In this document: piece by piece, positions 1 through 7,717 of the stretch
Numbering within the stretch: the stretch's first letter is position 1
How the letters are laid out: each line of letters opens with the position of its first letter
Source: Terribacillus sp. FSL K6-0262
GTDB lineage: Bacteria > Bacillota > Bacilli > Bacillales > Amphibacillaceae
Length of the DNA stretch: 64,000 bases
Assembly (NCBI RefSeq): GCF_037977385.1
Contig: NZ_CP150277.1
Coordinates: 2,147,001-2,211,000 of the forward strand
Direction of reading: 5' to 3'
Notes under the pieces: generated by a model
What the model was told of the DNA's origin: nothing
Database searches by the model: none
What the model saw: only the letters and a program-made list of their open reading frames with translations
Translations under genes and position numbers: made by a program

Positions 1-143
1 TGGACGATACATTGGTTAGTAGGATCCATTCACGCGGAATGCGTATCATGCCATGGACGGTCCGGGCACCGGGGGAAGTCCAGCCGCTGATCCGAGCAGG
101 TGTCGATGGTATCATCACAGATTATCCGAATTATGTGAAATGA
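1..143 (+). CDS. glycerophosphodiester phosphodiesterase family protein, 3' end only
   Basis: Only the last 46 codons lie in the window; the frame runs from base 3 to a TGA at 141-143. The peptide carries the typical GDPD C-terminus: a W-T-V strand (MPWTVRAP), then a helix and the closing GVDGIITDYP strand that ends the TIM barrel. The family hydrolyses glycerophosphodiesters to glycerol-3-phosphate and an alcohol. Whether this copy is secreted or cytoplasmic cannot be seen because the N-terminus is missing. A large hairpin follows directly. Confidence 0.8.
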   Translation, partial: DDTLVSRIHSRGMRIMPWTVRAPGEVQPLIRAGVDGIITDYPNYVK

Positions 144-144
144 G

Positions 145-224
145 AAAAGGAGACCTATTTTGAACTGCCTCCCCAAAAGTTTTGGTAACTTCTGGGGGGC
201 ACACCATTTTACGGGTCTCCTTTT
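145..224. terminator. nested bidirectional hairpin between convergent genes
   Basis: An outer inverted repeat (AAAAGGAGACC at 145-155, GGTCTCCTTTT at 214-224) encloses a second inverted repeat (about 167-181 with 187-200, loop 182-186). The outer arms supply a T-run in both directions, so it can end the glycerophosphodiesterase gene (plus) and the tiny gene at 232-372 (minus). The inner arms resemble terminal sequences of IS150-type elements, but no transposase is present. Confidence 0.55.
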
Positions 225-231
225 GCATGTA

Positions 232-372
232 TCATCTATTCTGAACGAGTCGAAGCAATTCGAATGCTTTATCCCCAGCGAGTGCTGCGAGATCTTCCCA
301 GCACTCATCGCGCTTCAGGTCGAGTTCCACAATCTGTTTGGCTAAATCAAGGGCTTCCTGATCATATGCCAC
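232..372 (-). CDS. very small acidic helical protein of unknown function (46 aa)
   Basis: A GTG start at 372-370 is preceded by GGAAAGGAG with about 10 bases spacing; the frame ends at TGA 234-232, just before the bidirectional hairpin at 145-224. The peptide (start VAYDQEALDLAKQIVELD, then a Cys-Trp, ending LLRLVQNR) is leucine- and acid-rich and looks like two amphipathic helices. There is no signal peptide or membrane segment. It has a good ribosome site and a terminator and fills the gap in a gene-dense region, so I think it is real, but I recognise no family. Confidence 0.5.
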   Translation of the reverse strand: MAYDQEALDLAKQIVELDLKRDECWEDLAALAGDKAFELLRLVQNR

Positions 373-484
373 GTGCAAGACGCTCCTTTCCGGTATCTCT
401 TTTTGCTGTTACGTTCAGTATACGTATATCCAAATTGCCATGCATCAAACATGTAAGCGATGCTGACGAACTTTTTTTGTTGTT

Positions 485-535
485 TGTTAGGTTTCCTTAC
501 ATAATACTAGGATGAATGGAAAGTTGCGGTATAAT
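485..535 (+). promoter_or_regulatory. TnrA box and promoter of tnrA
   Basis: At 485-501 there is a near match (15 of 17) to the TnrA/GlnR box TGTNANAWWWTNTNACA. A perfect TATAAT lies at 530-535, which puts the box centre about 49 bases upstream of the expected start, the spacing known for TnrA-activated promoters. No good -35 precedes this -10, as expected for an activated promoter. A second possible promoter (TTGTTG 477-482, CATAAT 500-505) overlaps the box. Positive autoregulation of tnrA is known in B. subtilis; here it is inferred. Confidence 0.6.
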
Positions 536-569
536 GTTAAGTAACAGCACATGGTGATGAGGTGAACAG

Positions 570-896
570 ATGAGTAATGAGCCTTCTTATAAGAACAGGA
601 AAGTGATCACAATCGGCATTGTGAGCGAGCTGACTGGTCTGACTGAACGCAAGATTCGTTATTACGAGGAACGCAAGCTCATTTTTCCGGAACGTTCAGC
701 GAAGGGAAATCGCAAGTACTCTTTTTCGGATGTAGAGCAATTGATCGAAATCGCCAACAAAAGGGAAGAGGGTGTGCAAACCTTCGAAATTCGTCAGCAG
801 ATGCTGAGAGACAAGAGGAAGGAAGCGGAACGGGAAAGCCGCCAGCAAATGCTGCGTGGTCAAATCAATGCCCGCTTTGGCATACAAAGAGAATAG
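570..896 (+). CDS. tnrA: nitrogen-responsive MerR-family regulator TnrA
   Basis: This 108-residue protein has a MerR-type winged helix-turn-helix (about residues 12-70: ITIGIVSELTGL, then the hallmark RKIRYYEERKLIFP) and ends in QMLRGQINARFG, the C-terminal segment by which TnrA binds feedback-inhibited glutamine synthetase. Length and both ends fit TnrA rather than GlnR, whose C-terminus is longer and different, and no glnA follows. In Bacillus TnrA activates nitrogen-scavenging genes and represses others when nitrogen is limiting. Start ATG at 570 follows GGTGATGAGGTG. A TnrA box lies upstream, and another perfect box occurs in this window at 10029-10045, before an ABC transporter. Confidence 0.92.
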   Translation: MSNEPSYKNRKVITIGIVSELTGLTERKIRYYEERKLIFPERSAKGNRKYSFSDVEQLIEIANKREEGVQTFEIRQQMLRDKRKEAERESRQQMLRGQINARFGIQRE

Positions 897-934
897 CTGT
901 GTGTACGTATGTGTTGGGAGGCCTTGTACACAGG

Positions 935-966
935 AGAGCCGGATGTCTGACATCCGGCTCTTGTTC
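935..966 (+). terminator. intrinsic terminator of tnrA
   Basis: An 11-bp stem AGAGCCGGATG / CATCCGGCTCT with a 5-base loop, followed by a short T-rich tract. Confidence 0.75.
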
Positions 967-1311
967 ATCTTTTCCGGCTATGGATGAATTTTTTATGCGC
1001 TCCTTGACGCTGATGCATATTTAGGATGAACCGACCATTCGCGCAGGAATTCAGGGGTGATTCTTTTGCCTTTTCGCTCTTCCGCAAATATATCAAATTT
1101 ATGATAATAGTAGTCATATCGGAGAGCGGATTTCAGGATGGACATGAAAAAGAAGCGGGATCCTGTCGCTCTTTGGGAATTGATCAATCGCTCGTTTGAT
1201 GCCGTACATGAATCGTTGCGGAACCATACAGCCAAACAAATCCCATTATCTTTTCGGATGACGGGACTACCAGGGAAACGGGATAATTTTTCTATTATTT
1301 TTGAAATTATA
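967..1311. other. 345-base stretch with no firmly supported gene
   Basis: Two opposed short frames occupy it. The plus frame from ATG 1138 (peptide starting MDMKKKRDPVALWELINRSF) runs to 1368, through the following promoter and into the riboswitch aptamer, so its end cannot be genuine as it stands. The minus frame from 1142 down to 993 (starting MSILKSALRYDYYYHKF) would give about 50 residues. Neither has a convincing ribosome site. The codon choice of the plus frame looks gene-like for its first 40 codons, so a decayed gene fragment is possible. Confidence 0.3.
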
Positions 1312-1340
1312 TTGACAACGTTTGGATTGGGAGGTAAAGT
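1312..1340 (+). promoter_or_regulatory. SigA promoter of the met transporter operon
   Basis: Perfect -35 TTGACA at 1312-1317, 17-base spacer, -10 TAAAGT at 1335-1340. Transcription would start about 25-30 bases before the S-box aptamer. Confidence 0.75.
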
Positions 1341-1373
1341 AACAAACAGATCAACAACAAAAGTATAATGAAA

Positions 1374-1490
1374 TTCTTATCAAGAGTGGCGGAGGAACAG
1401 GTCCTATGAAGCCCGGCAACCAGATCAGTGATCAGGTGCTAATTCCTGCAGACGGCGAAAAGCCGTACTGAGAGATAAGAGAATTAGTGC
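1374..1490 (+). promoter_or_regulatory. SAM-I (S-box) riboswitch aptamer
   Basis: Conserved S-box blocks occur in order: CTTATCAAGAGTGGCGGAGG, then CCTATGAAGCCCGGCAACC, then AGGTGCTAATTCCTGCAG, closing with GAGATAAGAGAATT, which pairs with the 5' AATTCTTAT to form P1. In this class SAM binding favours the downstream terminator (1504-1536), so methionine sufficiency shuts off metQNI. Confidence 0.95.
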
Positions 1491-1503
1491 ATATGTATAC
1501 CAT

Positions 1504-1536
1504 GCGCCTCTCTTAATCCGGAGAGGCGCTTTTTTA
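1504..1536 (+). terminator. S-box expression-platform terminator
   Basis: Stem GCGCCTCTC / GAGAGGCGC with an 8-base loop, followed by seven T residues. It lies 40 bases before the metQ start. Confidence 0.9.
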
Positions 1537-1575
1537 TTGTAGTTGATAACAGCGAAGGAAAAAGGGGAGAGCAAC

Positions 1576-2385
1576 ATGAAAAAAATCTTAAGTTTTGGAC
1601 TTATCGGATTATTGGCGTTATTTTTAGCAGCGTGCGGCAATGATAAATCTGCTGCGCTGGCAAATGATAAAATTTTGGTGGGTGTCAGCGGGGGACCGCA
1701 TGAGCAAGTCATGGAAAAAGTAAAAGAATTGGCAGCGGATGAAGGAATCGATGTCGAAATCAAGACATTCAATGATTACAATACACCAAACAGTGCGCTG
1801 GATGATGGCAGTCTGGATGCGAACAGCTATCAGACACTTCCTTTCCTGGAAGATCAAGTGAAGAATCAAGGATATGAATTAGAGGAAGTATTCAAGACCT
1901 TGACTTTCCCGATGGGGATTTATACAGATAAGATTTCGGATATTTCCGAGTTGAAAGAGGGAGACAAAATCGCTGTACCGAATGACCCTGCCAACGAATA
2001 TCGTGCGTTGAAACTCTTTGAGTCGGCAGGCGTATTGAAAGTGGATCCGGAGGCGGAAAACTCCGCAACGGCTAAAGATGTCGTAGAAAATCCGCTGAAT
2101 CTGGAAATCGTCGAATTGGATGCTTCCCAGCTTCCGGCTCAGCTTCCGGAAGTGGCGGCAGCGGCAATAAATACAAACTTTGCAATGGGAGCTGATTTGA
2201 ATATCAATGATGATGCTATCTTTGCAGAGGAATCGGAAAACAATCCATGGTCCAATTACTTTGTTGTAAGATCAGCGAACAAGGACGATGAAATTGTGAA
2301 GAAGATTCAAGAAATCTACCAGTCCGATGAAGTAAAACAGTTTGTGGAAGATGAATTCCAGGGATCTGTCGTTCCAAGCTGGTAA
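1576..2385 (+). CDS. metQ: methionine ABC transporter substrate-binding lipoprotein MetQ
   Basis: A 269-residue NlpA/MetQ-family protein. The signal peptide MKKILSFGLIGLLALFLAAC has a lipobox (L-A-A-C, Cys20), so it is a membrane-anchored extracellular binding protein. The mature part shows the family pattern (VGVSGGPHEQVMEKVKELA, DDGSLDANSYQ, NPWSNYFVVR). Start ATG 1576 follows AAAGGGGAG; an in-frame ATG further upstream lacks a ribosome site. It binds L-methionine (and often D-methionine or the sulfoxide) and delivers it to MetI/MetN encoded directly downstream. An S-box riboswitch and terminator precede it, so it should be induced when SAM is scarce. Confidence 0.93.
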   Translation: MKKILSFGLIGLLALFLAACGNDKSAALANDKILVGVSGGPHEQVMEKVKELAADEGIDVEIKTFNDYNTPNSALDDGSLDANSYQTLPFLEDQVKNQGYELEEVFKTLTFPMGIYTDKISDISELKEGDKIAVPNDPANEYRALKLFESAGVLKVDPEAENSATAKDVVENPLNLEIVELDASQLPAQLPEVAAAAINTNFAMGADLNINDDAIFAEESENNPWSNYFVVRSANKDDEIVKKIQEIYQSDEVKQFVEDEFQGSVVPSW

Positions 2386-2397
2386 GGGGGAAGCAAT

Positions 2398-3411
2398 ATG
2401 ATTGAATTGAAGAATGTATCGAAAACCTTTACCACCGGCAAGAAAAAAGTGGAGGCGTTGAAAGACGTCTCCTTGAAAATCAATAAAGGTGAAATCTATG
2501 GCATAATCGGATTCAGCGGAGCAGGGAAAAGCACCCTGATCCGCTGTGCCAATTTATTGGAACGTCCGACTCAAGGGGAAGTATTCGTCGACGGCGTGGA
2601 ACTCACGACGCTTAAGAAGGCTCAGCTTCGTAAGGCAAGAGGGAAAATCGGTATGATATTCCAGCATTTCAATCTGCTGACGACGGCTACGGTATACGAG
2701 AACGTTGCCAGACCTTTGAAGCTGAGTAAAGTGCCGAAGGATGAAATCAAAGGGCGCGTTGATAAATATTTGAAGATAGTGGGCCTTGAGGAAAAGAAGA
2801 ATGTCTATCCAGCTCAATTATCCGGCGGTCAGAAGCAGCGGGTGGCTATTGCAAGAGCACTTGCGCAAGAGCCGGAAGTGCTGCTGAGTGACGAAGCGAC
2901 GAGTGCTTTGGATCCGAATACAACGTCTTCCATCCTTGAATTATTGCTCCGCGTGAATAAGGAGCTTGGCATCACCATCTTCTTGATCACACATGAGCTG
3001 GATGTCATCCAGCGCATATGTGACCGTGTCGGTGTCATGCATCAAGGAGAGCTGGTGGAAGAAGGATCCGTCATCGATGTCTTCACCAAGCCGAAGCATC
3101 CGCAGACCCGGAAATTTGTCTTTGATGAAGCGAACTTCGAAATTCCTGATAGTGTGAAGGAAGGGCTGTCTGCAACAGGGCGTCTCGTTTCACTGACGTT
3201 CATCGGGGAAGCTTCGAATGAGCCGTTCCTTGCGGCCATCACAAAGAAATTCGATGTCGTTCCGAGTATACTGGCAGGAGGAATCGATCAGCTGAAAGCG
3301 AGCTCCGTCGGCAAATTGCTTATTCACTTGCAGGGAGATAAAACGGAAGTGGAGAAGGCGATTGCGTATTTGGAAGCACAGCATGTAACGGTTGAGGAGG
3401 TGGCGTCATGA
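2398..3411 (+). CDS. metN: methionine ABC transporter ATP-binding protein MetN
   Basis: A 337-residue ABC ATPase with Walker A GFSGAGKST (38-46), Q-loop, signature LSGGQKQR, Walker B with the SDEATSALD variant, and the H-loop histidine in ITHELDV. About 90 C-terminal residues beyond the ATPase form the NIL domain that senses methionine and gates transport in this family. The gene is 12 bases after metQ and overlaps metI by four bases (ATGA), so the three are surely co-transcribed and translationally coupled. Confidence 0.94.
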   Translation: MIELKNVSKTFTTGKKKVEALKDVSLKINKGEIYGIIGFSGAGKSTLIRCANLLERPTQGEVFVDGVELTTLKKAQLRKARGKIGMIFQHFNLLTTATVYENVARPLKLSKVPKDEIKGRVDKYLKIVGLEEKKNVYPAQLSGGQKQRVAIARALAQEPEVLLSDEATSALDPNTTSSILELLLRVNKELGITIFLITHELDVIQRICDRVGVMHQGELVEEGSVIDVFTKPKHPQTRKFVFDEANFEIPDSVKEGLSATGRLVSLTFIGEASNEPFLAAITKKFDVVPSILAGGIDQLKASSVGKLLIHLQGDKTEVEKAIAYLEAQHVTVEEVAS

Positions 3412-4073
3412 TCGCCGAGTTCTGGACGGAATGGGGTACGGACATCACGGAGGCGTTTTGGCAGACATTGCTGATGACAGGTATTTCATTGGCTATTTCC
3501 ATCGTGATCGGACTTCCATTGGGTATTTTGCTGGTCATGACAAGAAAAGGCGGACAAGCTGAGAACCGCGTATTTTATTCGATTGTGAACACGGTCATCA
3601 ACATTATCCGATCCATCCCTTTCATCATCCTTTTGTTCCTGCTCCTGCCTTTGACGAGAGCGGTGGTTGGGACAACGATCGGAGTCCAGGGCGTAATCCT
3701 GCCGCTCGTTGTTTATACAGCACCTTATATTGCGCGCTTGATGGAATCGGCATTACTGGAGGTCAATAAAGGTGTCATCGAGGCGTATGAATCCATGGGC
3801 ATTTCCACAAGCAAGATAATTTGGAGTGTCATCATAAGGGAAGCACGTTCCACGATGATTTTGGGATTGACCATTGCAACAATCGGTTTAATCGGGGCTA
3901 CGGCAATGGCTGGCCTGGTAGGTGCCGGCGGCCTTGGGGATTTGGCCTATCAATATGGCCACCTGCGTTTTGAGCCTGAAGTCATGTATGTAGTCATCAT
4001 CATCCTGATCATACTTGTACAAGCAATGCAGACGCTGGGAAATGTCTTGGCAAGACGGTTGCGAAAAGATTAA
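3408..4073 (+). CDS. metI: methionine ABC transporter permease MetI
   Basis: This 221-residue MetI-type permease has about five hydrophobic membrane helices and the EAA-type loop (EAYESMGISTSKIIWSVIIREA) that docks onto MetN. The C-terminal GATAMAGLVGAGGLGDLAYQYG is highly typical of the D-methionine permease family. The start ATG overlaps the metN stop and is preceded by GAGGAGGTGG. A terminator follows. Confidence 0.94.
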   Translation: MIAEFWTEWGTDITEAFWQTLLMTGISLAISIVIGLPLGILLVMTRKGGQAENRVFYSIVNTVINIIRSIPFIILLFLLLPLTRAVVGTTIGVQGVILPLVVYTAPYIARLMESALLEVNKGVIEAYESMGISTSKIIWSVIIREARSTMILGLTIATIGLIGATAMAGLVGAGGLGDLAYQYGHLRFEPEVMYVVIIILIILVQAMQTLGNVLARRLRKD

Positions 4074-4107
4074 AAAAACACGCTTGGTTATCTCCAAGCG
4101 TGTTTTT
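4074..4107. terminator. bidirectional terminator between metI and pit
   Basis: Stem AAACACGCTTGG / CCAAGCGTGTTT with flanking A- and T-runs, so it serves metI (plus) and pit (minus). Confidence 0.85.
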
Positions 4108-4113
4108 GCTGTA

Positions 4114-5112
4114 TCAGAAGAAGATGTTCAAGATGAAATACATCAGTCCGCCCAGGCAAGCTGTGATCGGCAGCGTGATGAACCATGTGATGACCATCCG
4201 TTTCGCTGTTCCCCAGTTTACACCTTTGCGGCGATGTGCTGCACCAACCCCCATGATGGAGGAGGAGATGACATGCGTCGTACTTACCGGCAGATGAATA
4301 TAAGTGGCGCCGAAAATGATGAACGCACCAGTCAAATCGGCAGCAACACCATTCACTGGACGGATTTTCATGATTTTTCCGCCAACTGTTTTGATGATTT
4401 TCCAACCACCTACGGAAGTACCAAGCCCCATTGCAGTCGCACAGGCTGCTTGTACCCATAATGGGATATCTGTCGAAGAATGCAGGTCGGCTGTGATCAA
4501 TGCCATCGTGATGATCCCCATTGCTTTTTGGGCATCGTTTGTCCCATGGGTGAATGATTGCAATGCTGCAGTCAGGATTTGCACACGACGGAAATTCTTA
4601 TTCGTCTTCGGCAAGTTCTTTTCCCTGAAAATCAGCTTGATGATGTTATAAAGAATGAAACCTACAACAAAAGCCAGGATCGGGGAAAGGATCAATGCTT
4701 CCAGGATATTCAGGAACCCTTCCAAATTCAAGATGGCAAAGCCGCTCGACGCGATGACAGCACCTGCCAGGGAACCGATGATCGCATGGGAAGAACTACT
4801 CGGGATACCGTAGTACCAGGTAATCAGATTCCAGGCAATCCCGGCGATCAGTGCAGCAAGGATGACGACAGAGCCATTGACGATTTCGTTCGGATTGGCA
4901 ATATCACTTGTGATTGTTTTCGCCACGCCGGTAAAAGTCATGGCACCGACGAAATTCATGACCGCAGCCAAAATGATGGCATGCCTTGGTTTCAAAGCCT
5001 TTGTCGAAACGGAAGTGGCGATGGCGTTGGCTGTATCATGGAATCCGTTGATGAAGTCGAATGCAAGGGCAAAGATGACGGTTAGAATGGTCAGTACTAA
5101 TAATACATCCAT
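4114..5112 (-). CDS. pit: PiT-family inorganic phosphate transporter
   Basis: A 332-residue polytopic protein. The duplicated PiT signature is plain: DFINGFHDTANAIATSVST near the N-terminus and SFTHGTNDAQKAMGI in the second half, together with PISTTH-like PVSTTHV and PSSSSHA segments. PiT proteins are low-affinity, ion-coupled phosphate importers. It lies 10 bases downstream of a DUF47 gene in the same direction, the usual Pit/DUF47 pairing in Firmicutes, where the partner is thought to modulate transport. Confidence 0.9.
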   Translation of the reverse strand: MDVLLVLTILTVIFALAFDFINGFHDTANAIATSVSTKALKPRHAIILAAVMNFVGAMTFTGVAKTITSDIANPNEIVNGSVVILAALIAGIAWNLITWYYGIPSSSSHAIIGSLAGAVIASSGFAILNLEGFLNILEALILSPILAFVVGFILYNIIKLIFREKNLPKTNKNFRRVQILTAALQSFTHGTNDAQKAMGIITMALITADLHSSTDIPLWVQAACATAMGLGTSVGGWKIIKTVGGKIMKIRPVNGVAADLTGAFIIFGATYIHLPVSTTHVISSSIMGVGAAHRRKGVNWGTAKRMVITWFITLPITACLGGLMYFILNIFF

Positions 5113-5122
5113 TGTTTATGCC

Positions 5123-5740
5123 TCACGAATTCTTCATGATGATTGTTTCAAGATTATTCGCAACAGATTGACAGCTGTCGGCGATTTCTTCCAGGATATA
5201 GTACAATTCCTTGTACTGAATCACTTTGATAGGATCCTTTTCCTTCTGGAAGAGCTGTTTCAAGGATTTACGGAAAATCGTATCGCAATTCTGCTCGTGC
5301 GCCTTGATTTTGATTGCGTGTTCTTGGATCTCTTTCAGCTTGTTATGGGATAGCAGATCGACGGTGATCAAGATTTCCTTGGCACAGGAACGAATTTCAT
5401 CTGTAAATTGATCGATGAAGCTGTCGGAAGAATAGATGCCGTAAGTATCCATCATACCTGAGAATTCTTCCATCCCATCCAGGACATCATCCAAGCTGTT
5501 CGTAAGCTGAAGGATGTCTTCCCGTTCGATTGGTGTTATGAAGGCATGGTTCAGTTCTTTGATGATTGTATGTACATGCTTATCACCTTTTACTTCGAAT
5601 TCCTTTAATTTATTGGAGAACTCAGATAATGTAGACTCATCTTTTACTTTATAAGTAACAAAATACTCTGCAGTCTCATCAATATTCTTTGCTATATCAG
5701 CTAAAAGCAAAGAGAATTTGTCTTGTTTCTTCTTGAACAT
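5123..5740 (-). CDS. DUF47 family protein, Pit accessory (YkaA-like)
   Basis: This 205-residue, wholly helical protein is of the DUF47/PhoU-like family, first gene of the unit with pit. It begins MFKKKQDKFSLLLADIAKNI and contains the conserved TPIEREDILQL and DDVLDGMEEF segments. PhoU-related proteins bind metal and act on phosphate transporters, so a regulatory or chaperone role for the adjacent Pit is likely but not proven. The start is preceded by CGGAGG. The closest B. subtilis relative by memory is YkaA. Confidence 0.85.
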   Translation of the reverse strand: MFKKKQDKFSLLLADIAKNIDETAEYFVTYKVKDESTLSEFSNKLKEFEVKGDKHVHTIIKELNHAFITPIEREDILQLTNSLDDVLDGMEEFSGMMDTYGIYSSDSFIDQFTDEIRSCAKEILITVDLLSHNKLKEIQEHAIKIKAHEQNCDTIFRKSLKQLFQKEKDPIKVIQYKELYYILEEIADSCQSVANNLETIIMKNS

Positions 5741-5821
5741 TACAAAACCTCCGAATGGTGTTTGAATAAGGTCGTTCCTGGGAACATATAATGATAATTT
5801 TTTGTAAACTTCCCTCTAGAG

Positions 5822-5850
5822 ATTGTAAACTTTTTATTAATATTTATCAA
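5822..5850 (-). promoter_or_regulatory. promoter of the DUF47-pit operon
   Basis: On the minus strand: -35 TTGATA (5850-5845), 17-base spacer, -10 TACAAT (5827-5822). A 10-base direct repeat TTGTAAACTT (5802-5811 and 5823-5832, period 21) covers the -10 and start region and could be a regulator site. Confidence 0.5.
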
Positions 5851-5925
5851 CGATTTCACGTGATTTTTGTCGGATGAGGTACACTTTGTCACTATTTGTT
5901 ATAGTTGTATAGAAGGGGTGAAATT

Positions 5926-6222
5926 ATGCAAATCTCCGTTACAAAGCCTGCATCGAATTGGTTCGTTCAGGAAATGGATCTTGAACCAGGCAGCGCGGTG
6001 CGTTTTTATGTCCGCTATGGCGGTTTCGGTGGCATTAAAGAAGGGTTCTCACTCGGCATTACAGCTGAAATGCCAAATGATCCGATTGCGAGTGAAGAAG
6101 TGCAAGGGATTACGTACTTTGTCGAACGTTCGGATGCGTGGTATTTCGAAGGGGTGGACTTGAATGTCAAGTATTCACGCAAATGGGATGATATCCAATA
6201 TGAATATCCTCCGCATAATTGA
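5926..6222 (+). CDS. HesB/IscA-like protein of the YneR type
   Basis: A 98-residue protein with the HesB-like fold pattern (VRFYVRYGGFGG, KEGFSLGI, GITYFVERSDAWYFEG). It contains no cysteine, so the iron-sulfur ligand residues of IscA/SufA are absent, as in the Bacillus YneR subgroup. Its role is therefore unclear. The start follows AGAAGGGGTG. It appears to be a single-gene unit, ended by a terminator shared with the convergent peptidase gene. Confidence 0.8.
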   Translation: MQISVTKPASNWFVQEMDLEPGSAVRFYVRYGGFGGIKEGFSLGITAEMPNDPIASEEVQGITYFVERSDAWYFEGVDLNVKYSRKWDDIQYEYPPHN

Positions 6223-6263
6223 AAAATGAGCAAGGACCGCATTAGCGGTCCTTGCTCATTTTT
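6222..6263. terminator. bidirectional terminator
   Basis: A 19-bp perfect stem (6222-6240 with 6245-6263, loop ATTA) with A and T tracts at the ends. The stop codon of the minus-strand peptidase (6256-6258) lies inside the right arm. Confidence 0.88.
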
Positions 6264-7506
6264 GTTCCCGGATAGGCAGTAATGGAGCAATGGTATCTTT
6301 GATGCCGACCATACCGAGTAAGGAAAGCAGAATTCGCTGCGGTCCATAAAAAGCATCGGTGGGATCAAAGAATTCCTCGAGCGTATGATGTCCGCCGCTT
6401 GTACCGCCTCCGCCGAGTGTCAGGGCGGGGATGCCAAGACTGATCGGCACATTTGCATCGGTACTCAATGGCTCTTCCCGTTCGACCTCGATGCCCAGGG
6501 CATCGGCAGCCTGCAGGGCGATCTGACGAATCGGAGCATCCTTTGGCTGGCTGCCTGCAGGTCTGTCCCCGACAAGTTCTATCGTCACCGAGATACTGCC
6601 AGGCTGCTGCCATGCTTCGCCCTCTGCCTGGGCAGCCTCTTCGATATGTGCCAATGCAATTTCCTCCAATTCAGCCAGAGCCTCGCTTGATACAGAGCGT
6701 AAATCAAGCTGGAAGCCGGCATGCTGGGCGATGGTATTGATGGATGTGCCGCCATGGATTGTTCCGACATTGTATGTCGTCTTTGGATCCTCGGGAACAG
6801 TCATATCCGCCAATGCAGCGATAGCTCTCCCGGCTGCATGGATGGCGCTCGACGTGCCGAAGTCCCCAAAGCTATGACCGCCCTTCCCTTTAAAGGTGAC
6901 ATTATAACGCTTGCTTCCGACACCGCAATAAATCAAGTCGCCAGGAGCACCCGGCTCCACGGAGATGAAGCCATCCACATTTGTGTTTTCGCGGAAAAAT
7001 GCCTTCATCCCGCGTAAATCCCCTAAACCTTCTTCCCCGACATCCGCCAGGAAGATGATGTCGCCTTCTGTTTCGATCTTATTTTCTTCCAAGCTGCGCA
7101 GCAATGTCAGCAATACAGCCAAACCGCGGCCGTCATCTCCGATCCCCGGGGCATGCACAATGCCATCCTCGATAGTTGCCTTCACCTTCGTTCCGGCAGG
7201 GAAGACGGTATCCAGATGGGCTGCAATGACAACTGTAGGTCCGCTGCCGCTGCCCTTTCGTATACCATATACATTTCCTTCGGCATCTGTATTCAAATTT
7301 TCCAAGCCGTATGCAGCCATTTTCTCTTTAAAAAAGGCGGCGCGTGTGTCCTCATGGAATGGAGGGGCCTCCACTTCGGTCACCTCTATTTGATCCTTGG
7401 TTGTCTGTTCATTATCCTGTTTGAGAAAATAAAGTGCATCACGGACTTGCTGAAGTTCTATCAGCCACTCGAATTCCTTGGCAAAAGTGTCGCTGGTCGC
7501 TGTCAT
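6256..7506 (-). CDS. M20-family zinc metallopeptidase (PepT/ArgE-like)
   Basis: This 416-residue protein is of the dinuclear-zinc M20 family. Visible motifs are AAHLDTVFP (first metal His and catalytic Asp), GIGDDGRG (bridging Asp), GEEG (general base and metal Glu), the dimerisation domain with GKGGHSFG, and a C-terminal GGGGTSGGHHTLEE (last metal His). It most resembles tripeptidase-like members, so cytoplasmic peptide or N-acyl-amino-acid hydrolysis is likely; the exact substrate cannot be read. The start has GCGGGGAGACAT directly upstream. Confidence 0.82.
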   Translation of the reverse strand: MTATSDTFAKEFEWLIELQQVRDALYFLKQDNEQTTKDQIEVTEVEAPPFHEDTRAAFFKEKMAAYGLENLNTDAEGNVYGIRKGSGSGPTVVIAAHLDTVFPAGTKVKATIEDGIVHAPGIGDDGRGLAVLLTLLRSLEENKIETEGDIIFLADVGEEGLGDLRGMKAFFRENTNVDGFISVEPGAPGDLIYCGVGSKRYNVTFKGKGGHSFGDFGTSSAIHAAGRAIAALADMTVPEDPKTTYNVGTIHGGTSINTIAQHAGFQLDLRSVSSEALAELEEIALAHIEEAAQAEGEAWQQPGSISVTIELVGDRPAGSQPKDAPIRQIALQAADALGIEVEREEPLSTDANVPISLGIPALTLGGGGTSGGHHTLEEFFDPTDAFYGPQRILLSLLGMVGIKDTIAPLLPIREQK

Positions 7507-7617
7507 ATGTCTCCCCGCTTTCCTTTGGTATATCTGTACTGTAACATAAAATCACAATTTACTGATAATTTAAAATGCGGGAATAGTCGAAAAGGAAGGA
7601 TTAGTTCTATTTTTATA

Positions 7618-7646
7618 TTTACAAGACATAGGATGTTATGTAAAAT
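7618..7646 (+). promoter_or_regulatory. SigA promoter of amino-acid ABC operon
   Basis: -35 TTTACA (7618-7623), 17-base spacer, -10 TAAAAT (7641-7646), about 70 bases before the binding-protein start. Confidence 0.6.
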
Positions 7647-7717
7647 AAATGAACCAGAATGAATATTTATAGATTTTATTGCAAGTTTACAATATAGATA
7701 GAAAAGGGAGATCGATT

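Noticed and set aside
145..226. Insertion sequence or MITE
   Set aside because: No transposase, no target duplication and the outer repeat behaves as a terminator; kept only as a weak finding.
1138..1368. Protein gene starting MDMKKKRDPV
   Set aside because: No ribosome site, and the frame runs through a perfect promoter and into the riboswitch aptamer.
4015..5353. Several plus-strand frames opposite pit and the DUF47 gene
   Set aside because: They are antisense shadows of well-supported minus-strand genes without ribosome sites.
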